Below, piece by piece: positions 8,774-17,606 of a stretch of DNA of 64,000 nucleotides. The position numbers and the translations under genes are program-made. The notes beneath the pieces were generated by a model, which saw only the letters and a program-made list of their open reading frames with translations, did not search any database and was not told where the DNA came from. Each line of letters opens with the position of its first letter. The first letter of the stretch is position 1. This DNA comes from Ardenticatenaceae bacterium (GTDB lineage Bacteria > Chloroflexota > Anaerolineae > Promineifilales > Promineifilaceae), in contig JACKBQ010000001.1 in assembly GCA_020634455.1 (NCBI GenBank), positions 682,001 to 746,000 on the forward strand, given 5' to 3'.

Positions 8774-9778
8774 ATGCCCAACATCAAACGCTTCACACCT
8801 ACGCCTGACCAGCTTGTCTATACTTTTGGCGGCAATCCCCCAATCATGACGGTGGAGCCGGGGGAACTGCTTGAACTATTCACTGAAGATGCGCTCGGTG
8901 GCAACGTGCGTTCAGTCACCGACATTCCCTCCGAGAAGGCGAAGTTGCCTTACATCAACCCCCAAACCGGCCCATTTTTCGTAAACGGAGCCGAGCCTGG
9001 CGATACGTTGGCCATTCATCTGCTAGAAATTCGGCCCGCGCGGGATTGGGGGGTCAGCACCATCTCGCCGCTGTTTGGCGCATTGGTGGGCACCCAGCAA
9101 ACGGCCAATTTACAAGAGAATTTACCGGAGCGCGTTTGGATTTATGACGTGGATAGTGAAGCAAGTCAGGTCATCTTCCGTGCCCTGGATTCAGATTTCA
9201 GCACCACGCTGCCGCTTGAGCCATTTCTGGGCACCATTGGCGTGGCTCCGCCCCCGTTTGAGGTGCGGAGCGCGTTGGTCCCAGATACCTTTGGCGGCAA
9301 TATGGACAGCCACGAAGTGCGGGCGGGCACGACGATTTATCTGGGTGTCAACGTGCCGGGTGCGCTCTTTTCCATTGGGGATGGGCATTATGCGATGGGC
9401 GATGGCGAAATTTGCGGCGTGGCGGTGGAAGGGGCAACATACACGTTGTTGACGGTTGATCTGCTAAAACAGACCGCTTGCCCGTGGCCACGCCTGGAAA
9501 ACGATGATGAAATTATGGTGGCTGGATCGGTACGGCCGTTGGAAGACGCCGTTCGTATCGCCCACACGCAGCTAATTTATTGGGTCATGGAGAGTGGCTT
9601 GTCACTGACCGACAGCTATCAGCTGGTAAGCCAGGCCGCGACAACAAGAATTGGCAATGTCGTGGACCCCAACTACACGGTTGTGGCAAAAATCCCCAAG
9701 CGATCTTTGCCGCCGCATATTTGGATGCAGGGCACACATGGCAAATTGCGAGAGATAGCGGTTCCATCACCACGCTAG
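8774..9778 (+). CDS. Acetamidase/formamidase family protein
   Basis: A 334-residue protein of the FmdA_AmdA family, recognised by the early PPIMTVEPGELLELFTEDA segment, GPFFVNGAEPGDTLAIHLLEI, the DSHEVRAGTTIYLGVNVPGALFSIGDGH region (residues about 175-205) and the C-terminal QAATTRIGNVVDPNYTVVAKIPK. These enzymes release ammonia from formamide, acetamide or related small amides. I prefer ATG 8774 to the TTG at 8762. It lies inside the plus-strand catabolic operon and could remove nitrogen from amides formed during base breakdown (inference). Confidence 0.88.
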   Translation: MPNIKRFTPTPDQLVYTFGGNPPIMTVEPGELLELFTEDALGGNVRSVTDIPSEKAKLPYINPQTGPFFVNGAEPGDTLAIHLLEIRPARDWGVSTISPLFGALVGTQQTANLQENLPERVWIYDVDSEASQVIFRALDSDFSTTLPLEPFLGTIGVAPPPFEVRSALVPDTFGGNMDSHEVRAGTTIYLGVNVPGALFSIGDGHYAMGDGEICGVAVEGATYTLLTVDLLKQTACPWPRLENDDEIMVAGSVRPLEDAVRIAHTQLIYWVMESGLSLTDSYQLVSQAATTRIGNVVDPNYTVVAKIPKRSLPPHIWMQGTHGKLREIAVPSPR

Positions 9779-9807
9779 CAGGCGTACAAAAGCAAACGGA
9801 GGTCAGC

Positions 9808-10764
9808 ATGACATTTAAAGTAGGCATTATTGGTTTGGGAATGATTGGGGCAAGCATGCTGCAAGAATTCATCAATCATCCCAAATTTACCATTGGCGGG
9901 GTTTGGGATCGCAACGAAAAAATCAATGCGGACATAGCCTCGCGTTTTCCCCACGTGCCCATTGCCCAAGATGCGGCCAGCCTCATTGATGATCCCGAAA
10001 TTGACCTTGTTTACGTTGCCACGCCGCCTGTTACGCACGTGGCTTATGGGCTTCAGGTCATCGCGGCGGGGAAAGCGTTATTGTGCGACAAACCATTGGC
10101 GATTGATTTGGAACAGGGGAGGCGGTTGGTGGAAACGGCCGTAAAACACAAAACCCCCACCGCCATGAACTTCGTCTACGGGGCTGGCCCTCTCGTTGAA
10201 ACCATCGAGCAGCAGCTCGCTTCTGGCGCACTCGGCACACCGCAAAGCATCGAAGTCCGCTACCAATTCCCCTCGTGGCCGTTGCCCAACCAGCTGAGCG
10301 CGGCCAGTTGGATTAACAAACGGAATGCAGGCGGCATGGTGCGAGAAATGTTCTCCCACTTCGTTTATCTGATTCATCGGCTTTTTGGGGAAATAACCGT
10401 CAAATCAACAGTTCTCCACTACCCAGAAGGTGAAAACGCCGCCGAGGACTTTGTGCTGGCCAGTTTAGAAACAGGCAACATACCCATCTGGCTCATGGGC
10501 GGCATTGGCGGCCCGGCCGCCCCGCGAGAGAGTGAACTTACCATTCACGGCACAAAAGCGTCCTTGCGCCTCGGCAATCTTTACAGCCTGGCCATCACCC
10601 ACAACGGCGCATGGCAGCCACTTGCCATTGACCCCGCCGCCCCCTCCCCCGCCCAGGCCCGCCTGAACCAACTTGCCCAGCTTTTGGCACACAAGCCAAC
10701 AACCTTGCCCGATTTACAGGCAGGTTTGCGGGTACAAGAACTCATTGAGACGATGCTTAGTTAG
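9808..10764 (+). CDS. Gfo/Idh/MocA family oxidoreductase
   Basis: A 318-residue NAD(P)-dependent dehydrogenase. The Rossmann motif is GIIGLGMIGASM at residues 6-17. The conserved CDKPLAIDLEQGRRLVE follows near residues 93-110, where Lys of the DKP (usual EKP) motif is catalytic, and GGMVREMFSHFVYLIHRLFG carries the His region. ATG 9808 is preceded by ACGGAGGT at a good distance. An upstream in-frame extension lies entirely within the acetamidase gene. Members oxidise sugars, inositols or sugar acids; the substrate here is unknown. Confidence 0.88.
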   Translation: MTFKVGIIGLGMIGASMLQEFINHPKFTIGGVWDRNEKINADIASRFPHVPIAQDAASLIDDPEIDLVYVATPPVTHVAYGLQVIAAGKALLCDKPLAIDLEQGRRLVETAVKHKTPTAMNFVYGAGPLVETIEQQLASGALGTPQSIEVRYQFPSWPLPNQLSAASWINKRNAGGMVREMFSHFVYLIHRLFGEITVKSTVLHYPEGENAAEDFVLASLETGNIPIWLMGGIGGPAAPRESELTIHGTKASLRLGNLYSLAITHNGAWQPLAIDPAAPSPAQARLNQLAQLLAHKPTTLPDLQAGLRVQELIETMLS

Positions 10765-10786
10765 ACTATTCAGAAGGAGAATGCAA

Positions 10787-11218
10787 ATGTCGAGTGAAGC
10801 TAAAGTTGTCGTAGAGCGATTCTTTTACGAAGCGATAAATGACCGCAAATTGGAGATTTTGGCGGAGATTCTTGCGCCAAATTTCCGAGGGAATATCCTG
10901 GAGTACGAACAGACCTGGAATACCAGAGAGGAGATTACAGGGATGCTAGGCAAGGTCTTTATCGCTTTTCCCGATTATCATCAAGAAATCCACGATTGGA
11001 TTGTGCAAGGCGAGAAGGTAGTCGCCCGCTGGACAACAACAGGCACACACCAAGGCCCATACAACGGCATCGCGCCCACTGGCAAAGTGATTCATGAGCA
11101 CGGCATTGATATTTTTCAAGTTGTAGAGGGCCAGATAGTGGCCCATTGGGTAGAGCTAGACGTTTTGGGTATTTTTAAACAGATGGATGCCGTGACGGTG
11201 CATCGGGATGAAACTTAA
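10787..11218 (+). CDS. SnoaL-like / NTF2-fold ester cyclase family protein
   Basis: A 143-residue protein with the SnoaL pattern: KVVVERFFYEAINDRKLEILAEILAPNF, a middle FPDYHQEIHDWIVQGEKVVARWTTTGTHQG, then GIAPTGKVIHEHGIDIFQVVEGQIVAHW. ATG 10787 is chosen over ATG 10781 because AGGAGA ends directly before the latter. NTF2-fold proteins range from cyclases to hydrolases and binding proteins, so no reaction is assigned. It is followed 14 bases later by adenine deaminase. Confidence 0.82.
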   Translation: MSSEAKVVVERFFYEAINDRKLEILAEILAPNFRGNILEYEQTWNTREEITGMLGKVFIAFPDYHQEIHDWIVQGEKVVARWTTTGTHQGPYNGIAPTGKVIHEHGIDIFQVVEGQIVAHWVELDVLGIFKQMDAVTVHRDET

Positions 11219-11232
11219 TGATGAGGTAAAAC

Positions 11233-12990
11233 ATGGATAGATTAGCCCTGATTCAAGCAGCACGCGGCACCCGGCCACTCGATCTGGCAATTACCAACGT
11301 GCAGCTAGTGAACGTCTTTACCTGCGAAATCTACCCGGCCGACATTGGCATTCTGGGTAATCGCATTGCCCTGGTTGGCCCCGCCGGAGCGTATCAGCTA
11401 GAAGCCAACGCATATTACGACGGCAGCGGCAAATGGGCCTGCCCCGGCTTTGTGGACACGCATCTCCACATCGAAAGCAGCATGGTGACGCCCGCGAATT
11501 ACGCAACGGCCGTTCTTCCCTTTGGCACCACCACCTCCATCATCGACCCTCACGAAATTGGCAACGTGTTGGGCATGGACGGCATCCGCTACATGCTGGA
11601 AGCCAGCGAGGGCATCCCCCTGCGCACCTACCTCACCATCTCCTCCTGCGTGCCCGCCGTGCCGGGCAAAGAAACCGCCGGGGCCGATTTTGGCCCAGCC
11701 GAAGTGGCCGAAATGCTCAGTTGGCCCCGCGTCATCGGCCTGGGCGAGATGATGGACTTCATGGGCATCGTCAACGGCAATCCCAAGATGGTGGGCATCG
11801 TAGATGAATCGCTTAAAGCAGGTGTCAAGGTGCAGGGGCATTCGCCGCTGCTCTCTGGTCGCGCCCTCAATGCCTACATCGCTTCCGGCATTGACAACGA
11901 TCACGAGCTGCGCATCGGCGAAGAAGGCATAGAGAAGCTGCGGCTGGGGCTACTGCCGCTGCTCAAAGTGAGCACATTTGGCAACTACGCCCGCCCCATC
12001 GTGCCCAAACTGCTCGATTTACCGCATCTGGAGCTGGCACTTTGCACCGACGACATCTCCCCCGCCGATTTACTAAAAAATGGGCACATGGATCGCGTGA
12101 TTCGGGAGATGCTGTACCACGGCGTTGCTCCGGCAGTGGCCATCCGCTGGGCCACACTCAACGGGGCGCGGCATTACCAACTGCGCGATCATGGAGCCAT
12201 CGCCCCTGGCTATCTGGCCGACGTCGTTCTCCTCTCGTCGTTGGCGGAGGTGCGAGCCAGTGAGGTTTTTGTGGATGGGCAACTCCTGGTGGAAGACGGC
12301 AAGATACTCCAGGCGATACCAGAGCCGGAAACGACGATTGAGATGAGAAACAGTGTGCATATCCAGCCGCTCTCCGCAGACAATTTCCGCCTGAAGCCAC
12401 CGATTGCCAACGGCGAAGTGCCTGTGAATGTGATGGAGCTGCTGCCGACGCGGTTGAGCAAGCTCACACAGATGACGGCGACGGTGAAAGATGGGCAAAT
12501 TGATCTCGCTTCCCTGGGCGACGACATTTGCACCATCGCCATCGTGCCCCGACACGGACAGAGCCATCCGCCCGTGGTGGCTTTGCTCAAGGGGCTGGGG
12601 CTACAGCGAGCCACCCTGGCCAGCAGCATCGCCCACGATTCGCACAACATCCTCATCACCGGCCACCAGCCCGAAGATATGCTCCTGGCCGTGCAGGAGC
12701 TGGTGGGCTGTGGCGGCGGCCTCATCTTTGTGGAGGATGGCACCATTTTGGGCAAGGTAGAGCTGCCCATCGCGGGTCTCATGTCGCCCAAACCGGTGTC
12801 CGAGCTGGCCGTGGAGATGCAAAAGATGGATGATTTGGCGGTGGCGCTGGGCATCCCCCACCGCGCCAAAGCATTAGCCACAACCGGCCTCGCCCTCACC
12901 GTCATTCCAGAGGTCAGGCTCAGTGATCTCTTGGGCATGGTGGATGTGGCTACACAAGAACCCATTCCCGTATTTCCCAATTTTGATTAA
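11233..12990 (+). CDS. ade: Adenine deaminase
   Basis: A 585-residue metal-dependent amidohydrolase of normal Ade length. Visible motifs are CPGFVDTHLHIESSM (metal His pair), FGTTTSIIDPHEIGNVLG, ISSCVPAVPG, VIGLGEMMDF, VQGHSPLLSG, DNDHE and CTDDISPADLL. The C-terminal domain has IVPRHG and SIAHDSHNILITG. It converts adenine to hypoxanthine and ammonia. In the operon it would act on adenine set free by nucleoside hydrolases or phosphorylases elsewhere in this region. It is followed by a TrpF-like gene that starts 11 bases later. Confidence 0.95.
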   Translation: MDRLALIQAARGTRPLDLAITNVQLVNVFTCEIYPADIGILGNRIALVGPAGAYQLEANAYYDGSGKWACPGFVDTHLHIESSMVTPANYATAVLPFGTTTSIIDPHEIGNVLGMDGIRYMLEASEGIPLRTYLTISSCVPAVPGKETAGADFGPAEVAEMLSWPRVIGLGEMMDFMGIVNGNPKMVGIVDESLKAGVKVQGHSPLLSGRALNAYIASGIDNDHELRIGEEGIEKLRLGLLPLLKVSTFGNYARPIVPKLLDLPHLELALCTDDISPADLLKNGHMDRVIREMLYHGVAPAVAIRWATLNGARHYQLRDHGAIAPGYLADVVLLSSLAEVRASEVFVDGQLLVEDGKILQAIPEPETTIEMRNSVHIQPLSADNFRLKPPIANGEVPVNVMELLPTRLSKLTQMTATVKDGQIDLASLGDDICTIAIVPRHGQSHPPVVALLKGLGLQRATLASSIAHDSHNILITGHQPEDMLLAVQELVGCGGGLIFVEDGTILGKVELPIAGLMSPKPVSELAVEMQKMDDLAVALGIPHRAKALATTGLALTVIPEVRLSDLLGMVDVATQEPIPVFPNFD

Positions 12991-13000
12991 GGAGGCAGAT

Positions 13001-13669
13001 TTGAAAGTTCAAATTTATACCATGCAAACTGTAGAAGAAGCGCAGGCGGTGGTGGCGTCGGGGGTCAATCATATTGGCCTTACGCCGAGCAATTTGGGCC
13101 TACCGGGCGAGATAGATTTTGCCACGGCGCGGGCCATTGTGGAGGGTGTGGGGGACACGGCCGTTTCCGTAGCCCTCTCCGTCGAATCAGATTTAGACGC
13201 CATTGAAGCGATGGTAACGGCCGTTCGTCCCGACATCTTGCACCTCTGCGGGCTGGAAAACACGCTCCTGCCCGATGCTGTGCAACTACTGCGGCAGCGG
13301 CTGCCCAATTTGCCCATCATGCAAGCCATCTCTGTGGCCGGGCCAGAGGCGATTGATGTGGCCCTGGCCTACCAGGACGTGGCGGAATATCTCATTCTGG
13401 ACACGCAAGCGCCGGACATTGCCGGTATCGGCGCATCTGGCAAAACCCATGATTGGAACGTGAGCCGCGAGATTGTGCGGCAGGTGCGCATCCCCGTCAT
13501 CCTGGCGGGCGGGCTGTCAGCGGAGAACGTGGCCAAGGCCATCAAGGCCGTGCAACCGTGGGCGGTAGATTCGCTGACGCACACAAATCGGCCGTTGCCG
13601 GGTGGCGGCTTCCGCAAGGACCTGGACCGCATCCAGCAGTTTGTGCAGGCCGCTCAGGGAGCATCCTAG
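13001..13669 (+). CDS. Phosphoribosylanthranilate isomerase-like protein without the catalytic Cys
   Basis: A 222-residue TIM-barrel protein resembling TrpF. It keeps the middle and late signatures: YLILDTQ with the general-acid Asp near residue 134, ASGKTHDW, and VILAGGLSAENVAKAI. The usual start KICG is replaced by QIYT, so the base Cys is lost (Tyr6). The usual DVSSGVE phosphate-end motif is replaced by DSLTHTNRP. The TTG start at 13001 follows AAGGAGG at a good distance; upstream in-frame codons lie inside ade. No other tryptophan gene is present. A different phosphosugar isomerisation or aldolase-like reaction is more likely than tryptophan synthesis (inference). Confidence 0.75.
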   Translation: MKVQIYTMQTVEEAQAVVASGVNHIGLTPSNLGLPGEIDFATARAIVEGVGDTAVSVALSVESDLDAIEAMVTAVRPDILHLCGLENTLLPDAVQLLRQRLPNLPIMQAISVAGPEAIDVALAYQDVAEYLILDTQAPDIAGIGASGKTHDWNVSREIVRQVRIPVILAGGLSAENVAKAIKAVQPWAVDSLTHTNRPLPGGGFRKDLDRIQQFVQAAQGAS

Positions 13670-13672
13670 CAG

Positions 13673-14629
13673 ATGGCCGGGCCACAGGTATTGGTGCTGG
13701 GCGATGCCAACGTAGACATCGTCATCAACTTGCCGAACCGCACAGCGGGCACGCCAGACCTAACCAACTCCGTGCCACGCTTGTACGGCGGCGGTTCGGC
13801 AGCCAATGTGGCCGTGGCTCTGGCGCGGCTGGGCGTGGCGGTGACGATGGTTGGCGCGGTGGGTGATGATGGATACGGCCGTTGGGTGCGTGACGATTTA
13901 AGCCGCGAAGGCGTGGATGCACAGGGCATTTGTGCCATCCATGATGCCTTCACCCCGATGGTCATGGCGATGGTTGAACCCGATGGCGAGCGGCTCATCG
14001 TCGTCTGGCCACCCAAAGGAGGCGCGCACATTCACCTCACACCCGAAGCGATCAACCCCGCCTGGCTCGCATCTGCCACCTGGCTGCACACATCGGGCAT
14101 GTGCCTGCGGGACTCGCCCGTGCGCGAGACGATTCTGTACGGCATGAAACAAGCGCGTAAAGCGGGTCTGACGGTATCGCTCGACCTCAACATGCGTTTG
14201 GAATTGTGGGGCCTGGACGACGAAACGCGAGCTGTTTTTGAACAAGCAATTGCCTTGTCGGATGTAGTTTTTGGCAATGCGACAGAAGAGATTATGCCAA
14301 TAAGCCGGGCAGATTCTGTAGAGGCGGCGGCCCAACTACTTTGTGATGGCCAGCGCATTGTTGTGGCTCGGCAGGGGAGCCAAGGCGCATTCGTTGCCAC
14401 GCCGCAAGAAACGTTCCACGCTCCAGCTTTTCCGGCGCAGGTAGTAGACACGCTGGGCGCGGGGGATGCTTTCGACGGGGGCTTCATCACAGCCCGTCTG
14501 GCGAAGATGAGCATAGAGGAAGCCGCCAGGTGGGGCAATGCCGCCGCCGCTTTGAAGATTGGTCAATCCGGGGCACGCAGTTCGCCTAATCTGGCAGCGT
14601 TACGGCAAATGCTTGGCGTAACTCACTAA
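13673..14629 (+). CDS. PfkB family sugar/nucleoside kinase (GAGD type)
   Basis: A 318-residue ribokinase-like protein. It begins QVLVLGDANVDIVINLP, has GGGSAANVAVALARLG as the first PfkB signature (about 42-57) and DTLGAGDAFDGGF as the second, with the catalytic Asp in GAGD. It transfers phosphate from ATP to a sugar or nucleoside hydroxyl. It starts 3 bases after the TrpF-like stop, so the kinase product may be the substrate of that protein. It is the last gene of the plus-strand operon, with a hairpin after it. Confidence 0.9.
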   Translation: MAGPQVLVLGDANVDIVINLPNRTAGTPDLTNSVPRLYGGGSAANVAVALARLGVAVTMVGAVGDDGYGRWVRDDLSREGVDAQGICAIHDAFTPMVMAMVEPDGERLIVVWPPKGGAHIHLTPEAINPAWLASATWLHTSGMCLRDSPVRETILYGMKQARKAGLTVSLDLNMRLELWGLDDETRAVFEQAIALSDVVFGNATEEIMPISRADSVEAAAQLLCDGQRIVVARQGSQGAFVATPQETFHAPAFPAQVVDTLGAGDAFDGGFITARLAKMSIEEAARWGNAAAALKIGQSGARSSPNLAALRQMLGVTH

Positions 14630-14651
14630 GAGGTTCGCGTATCCCTTCATC

Positions 14652-14674
14652 GCCGGAGGCTAAAGCCATCCGGC
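14652..14674. terminator. Hairpin between convergent PfkB genes
   Basis: GCCGGA pairs with TCCGGC around an inner GGCT/AGCC pair, giving a compact stem between two convergent genes. No strong T tract follows, so termination is only suggested. The bases that follow resemble part of a second hairpin element near 63.4 kb. Confidence 0.4.
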
Positions 14675-14699
14675 TAGTTGTGGAAGCCCACAGAGGCTG

Positions 14700-15644
14700 C
14701 TAAAGTTTCGTCGCTCGGGGTAGATTTTGGGTGAGTAACTGCTCTGCTTTAGTGCGCAGTTCAGGTGTCATTTTGGGTAACCCCACACGCCCGACTAAAA
14801 ACTGGGCCGAGACAGCTCCATAGGTAGCGGCTACCCGCGCATCCTGGCTTTTGAGCCAGCCCACGCATGCGCCAGCTCCACAGCTGTTGCCCGCTCCGGT
14901 TGGGTCAACCACATCAACGGGCACGGCGGGGATGTGCCAGAAAAGATCATGGTTGCCATCCCAGGCATACGCGCCGTGGTGCCCGTGCCGCACCGTTACC
15001 ATCTTCGGCCCTAACTGTGACCAGTAGCGCAGGACTTCTTTGGGGTCAACACTGCCGGCAATGCCGCTGGCTGTTGGCCAATCGGGGGAAACGATATCCA
15101 CCTGCCGAATTAAGGTCATCATGGGGTCGCGGTTGTGCCAAGTTTGATGATCTATAATCGGCTCAAGGGAAAATAGCGCCCCCTGCTGGCGCAAGCGAAG
15201 GGCGTCTTGCACCATTGGCTCATCATGAAATTCGGTGATCAGGTGGATGGCGTGGGGCCGCTGGTAGCTGGCCGGGAAGGGTAGTTTTTGGGCCAGTAAT
15301 TTGAACCAGCTTTCGCGTTGAGACGGCCGTTTCTCCACCCCATCCTCTTCATGCACCTGATACTCATTTTCGTCATACAGCATGGTGCCACGTGGTGTGG
15401 GAATGTCGGCAAACCGGACCCAGCCGCTCAAATCCACATCCAGCTCATGCAGCGTTTGCACATGCTCCGCTTCAATATCCTCACCGGATCGGGACAAAAA
15501 ACCAACGGAATCGTGCCACAGCCGCGCCCCGAAGAGGGCCTGTGGCCCGCCGCCGCCCAACAGCCCGCGCACAATTTGGCCATTACGCAAGCGAATATCA
15601 TCAATGATGATTTTGCCGTAAATGAGAAGTTCAATGGGTTGCAT
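14700..15644 (-). CDS. PfkB-like protein with GAGN at the catalytic motif
   Basis: A 314-residue PfkB-fold protein. It begins LLIYGKIIIDDIRLRNGQ and has LLGGGGPQALFGARLW in place of the first signature. The second signature reads DPTGAGNSCGAG, with Asn253 where PfkB kinases have the catalytic Asp. Three other genes in this window share the N-terminal [FW]..[FG].I[IL]DDI pattern and the GAGN motif, so this is a subfamily, not a mutation. Whether it is a working kinase is open. It lies downstream of the btpA-like gene on the same strand, but a 13-bp stem hairpin separates them. Confidence 0.82.
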   Translation of the reverse strand: MQPIELLIYGKIIIDDIRLRNGQIVRGLLGGGGPQALFGARLWHDSVGFLSRSGEDIEAEHVQTLHELDVDLSGWVRFADIPTPRGTMLYDENEYQVHEEDGVEKRPSQRESWFKLLAQKLPFPASYQRPHAIHLITEFHDEPMVQDALRLRQQGALFSLEPIIDHQTWHNRDPMMTLIRQVDIVSPDWPTASGIAGSVDPKEVLRYWSQLGPKMVTVRHGHHGAYAWDGNHDLFWHIPAVPVDVVDPTGAGNSCGAGACVGWLKSQDARVAATYGAVSAQFLVGRVGLPKMTPELRTKAEQLLTQNLPRATKL

Positions 15645-15675
15645 AAAAAGCCCTTAGCAAATTCAATAACTTCGA

Positions 15676-15706
15676 GAGATTGGAGATTGGTTTAATCTCC
15701 AATCTC
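15676..15706 (-). terminator. Strong hairpin between btpA-like and pfkB-like genes
   Basis: A perfect 13-base inverted repeat (GAGATTGGAGATT and its complement) with a 5-base loop. The arm itself contains a GAGATTG direct repeat. It sits 9 bases after the btpA-like stop on the minus strand and 32 bases before the next start, so it may end or attenuate transcription. It may also be a mobile intergenic palindrome. Confidence 0.55.
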
Positions 15707-15714
15707 CAGTCTCC

Positions 15715-16524
15715 TTATCCCAGGCTGCGTACAATTTCCATGTAATCACGCACGGCATTTTTATCAATGGAAGTGCCCCACCCGGCTGGCTCAAAGGCCG
15801 AACCGACAAAAGCACCATCTGCCTTGGCTAAACGGCGGGCAGCGTTATCATGATTGGTGTAGCCACCCAGAATGACGGGCAAGTTGGGCAACGCCTTCTT
15901 GATGTCATGAATTTGTTTGAGGTTCGTTTCCTCGTCGGCGTGGGCTACTTCAACAGCGTCGGCACCAGCTTGAACGGCCGTTCGCGCCACCTCCGCTACC
16001 GATTTTTCCTCACCATACCATTTGAAGTGCATCCCATCCACCTCAGCAATGAGCTTGACATTGGTCGCGCCGATGGTTTTACGGTAGCGTAGAAATTCAA
16101 CTGGCCGGGCCTCAATCATGCCCCAAGGGGAGAGGGACTGCCCCACCAGCGCAAAACAGCGCAAAAAAGAGCCGCCCGACACTTTTGCCACGGCCACTGA
16201 AGCTTGAAGGGCATTGGTCATAATCTGCACCCCGATTTGGAAGTCTGGCCGCGTGGCTTGGGCCACGGCGCGCACAATGTTGCCTACCCCCACGACCCGA
16301 GCGTAATCGGCTTCGTCCTTGGTGGGGTAAACACGCTCCACCGTTTGGATGAGACAACCAGCCGCACCCCCTTCTTCCAGCGCCTTGGCATCCCGCAGCG
16401 CACGCTCAAAGGTTGCCTCATAACTCCCTTCTTCATAAAACGGTGTTCCCGGCATCGCACCCAAATGCACCATGCCAATAATCGTCTTTTTTTTACCTAA
16501 ATCTGAAAAAATTCTGTCTGCCAT
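15715..16524 (-). CDS. BtpA family protein
   Basis: A 269-residue TIM-barrel-like protein of the BtpA/SgcQ family (PF03437). Family segments seen are IIGMVHLGAMPGTP, LEEGGAAGCLIQ, FQIGVQIMTNALQASVAVA, AGADAVEVAHADEETN and LPVILGGYTNHDNAARRLAKADGAFVGSAF. The family is named for a cyanobacterial photosystem I factor. Members in other bacteria sit in sugar or nucleoside operons with PfkB kinases, as here, so a catabolic enzyme is more likely. The chemistry is unproven. It is divergent from the cupin operon. Confidence 0.88.
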   Translation of the reverse strand: MADRIFSDLGKKKTIIGMVHLGAMPGTPFYEEGSYEATFERALRDAKALEEGGAAGCLIQTVERVYPTKDEADYARVVGVGNIVRAVAQATRPDFQIGVQIMTNALQASVAVAKVSGGSFLRCFALVGQSLSPWGMIEARPVEFLRYRKTIGATNVKLIAEVDGMHFKWYGEEKSVAEVARTAVQAGADAVEVAHADEETNLKQIHDIKKALPNLPVILGGYTNHDNAARRLAKADGAFVGSAFEPAGWGTSIDKNAVRDYMEIVRSLG

Positions 16525-16553
16525 GTTTACCTCTCAAGAATGTGTTTTCTGTC

Positions 16554-16582
16554 TTGGCAAATCACCCCGTCGCAGATATAAC
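16554..16582 (+). promoter_or_regulatory. Predicted housekeeping promoter for the cupin operon
   Basis: TTGGCA (16554-16559), a 17-base spacer and TATAAC (16577-16582) lie about 40 bases before the ATG at 16621. Hexamers and spacing are close to the sigma-70 consensus. It would drive the plus-strand operon through 22.0 kb. Confidence 0.5.
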
Positions 16583-16620
16583 CCTTTCCTATAAGTCTGT
16601 CAAGAAGAAGGAGGTAAAGC

Positions 16621-16986
16621 ATGAAAATCGTTCGTGGTTCAGATGGTCAAGCAAAGCAAGGCACAACCTTCAGTGGCAAAGCGACATTGACTCCGATGGC
16701 TACCGCACAAGAAGCGGGCGGCATGAAGTTAACCGTCGTCAATTTTGAAGACGGTGCTGTCACCAATTGGCATGTACACCCTGGGGAGCAAATTCTTTAT
16801 ATCCTGGAAGGCCAGGGGCGCGTAGGCGATGAAGAAAAACAGTGGTCCGTAGAACCGGGCGATGTCATCCATATTGGCCCCGGTGAACGGCATTGGCACG
16901 GTGCAGCCGAAGGGCAGAATATGTGCCATATTAGCGTTACAAATGTTGGCCCCCCTGTCTGGGAAGATCATGCCCCAAACCTTTAG
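16621..16986 (+). CDS. Cupin domain protein
   Basis: A 121-residue single-domain cupin. The two motifs are NWHVHPGEQILYILEGQGRVG and PGDVIHIGPGERHWHGA, giving the usual metal ligands His, His, Glu and His. Small cupins can be isomerases, dioxygenases or binding proteins; none can be chosen here. A strong site, GAAGGAGG, precedes ATG 16621. It starts an operon with AA_synth, cysteine hydrolase, enamidase-like, MOSC and SDR genes. Confidence 0.87.
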   Translation: MKIVRGSDGQAKQGTTFSGKATLTPMATAQEAGGMKLTVVNFEDGAVTNWHVHPGEQILYILEGQGRVGDEEKQWSVEPGDVIHIGPGERHWHGAAEGQNMCHISVTNVGPPVWEDHAPNL

Positions 16987-16998
16987 AGGTGATTGCAA

Positions 16999-17571
16999 AT
17001 GATACTAAATCGTGTTTACACATTCATTGAGGAAACCCTTTCAGAAGGCGGGCGGGAATTGAAACGGCCGTTAAAACGTGTAGCGGTAGCGGCCGTCATC
17101 GAAAACCCCTTTGCCGGTCGCTATGCGGAAGATTTAAGTGAGTTGATGGACATTGGCGCTGAATTGGGTCAGCTTTTAGGGCAGCAAGCTGTGGCCAAAT
17201 TAGACGGCGATGCGCCCCACAGCTACGGCAAAGCAGCGATCGTGGGCATGAATGGGGAGCGGGAACATGCAGCCGCACTAATGCACCCCAAGCTTGGCGC
17301 ACCGTTGCGCGAAGCTGTCAACGGCGGCAAAGCCATCATTCCATCGGCTAAAAAGATGGGCGGGCCAGGCACCATGATTGACGTGCCCTTGCATCACAAA
17401 GACGCCATGAAGGTGCGCTCCCACTTCGATGCGATGGAAGTACGTATTCCCGATGCGCCAGCCGCCAACGAAATTGTGGTCATCGTTGCCGTCACCAACG
17501 GCGGCCGACCGCACGCCCGCGTGGGTGGTTTATTGCTAGAAAATATTCAAGGTGAAGACGGACTCAATTAA
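16999..17571 (+). CDS. AA_synth (DUF1185) family protein
   Basis: A 190-residue protein of the amino acid synthesis family (PF06684). Recognisable segments are RVAVAAVIENPFAGRYAEDL, PHSYGKAAIVGMNGEREHAAALMHPKLGAPLR, IIPSAKKMGGPGT and DVPLHHKDAMKVRSHFDAMEVRI. The biochemical role of the family is not firmly known; its genes often lie beside amidohydrolases and hydrolases of N-heterocycle or amide breakdown. ATG 16999 is used because GAGGTG precedes it. It sits between a cupin and a cysteine hydrolase. Confidence 0.87.
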   Translation: MILNRVYTFIEETLSEGGRELKRPLKRVAVAAVIENPFAGRYAEDLSELMDIGAELGQLLGQQAVAKLDGDAPHSYGKAAIVGMNGEREHAAALMHPKLGAPLREAVNGGKAIIPSAKKMGGPGTMIDVPLHHKDAMKVRSHFDAMEVRIPDAPAANEIVVIVAVTNGGRPHARVGGLLLENIQGEDGLN

Positions 17572-17606
17572 AATTTGTAATTCTGGGGGCCGCCGAGGAG
17601 ATGCAA

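Noticed and set aside
12210..12980. 256-codon minus-strand frame inside the adenine deaminase gene
   Set aside because: Antisense to ade with intact catalytic motifs on the plus strand; the amino acid mix is Ser/Arg/Pro-rich as in shadows.
13001..13669. Tryptophan biosynthesis gene trpF
   Set aside because: The catalytic Cys and phosphate-end motif are missing and no other trp gene is near.
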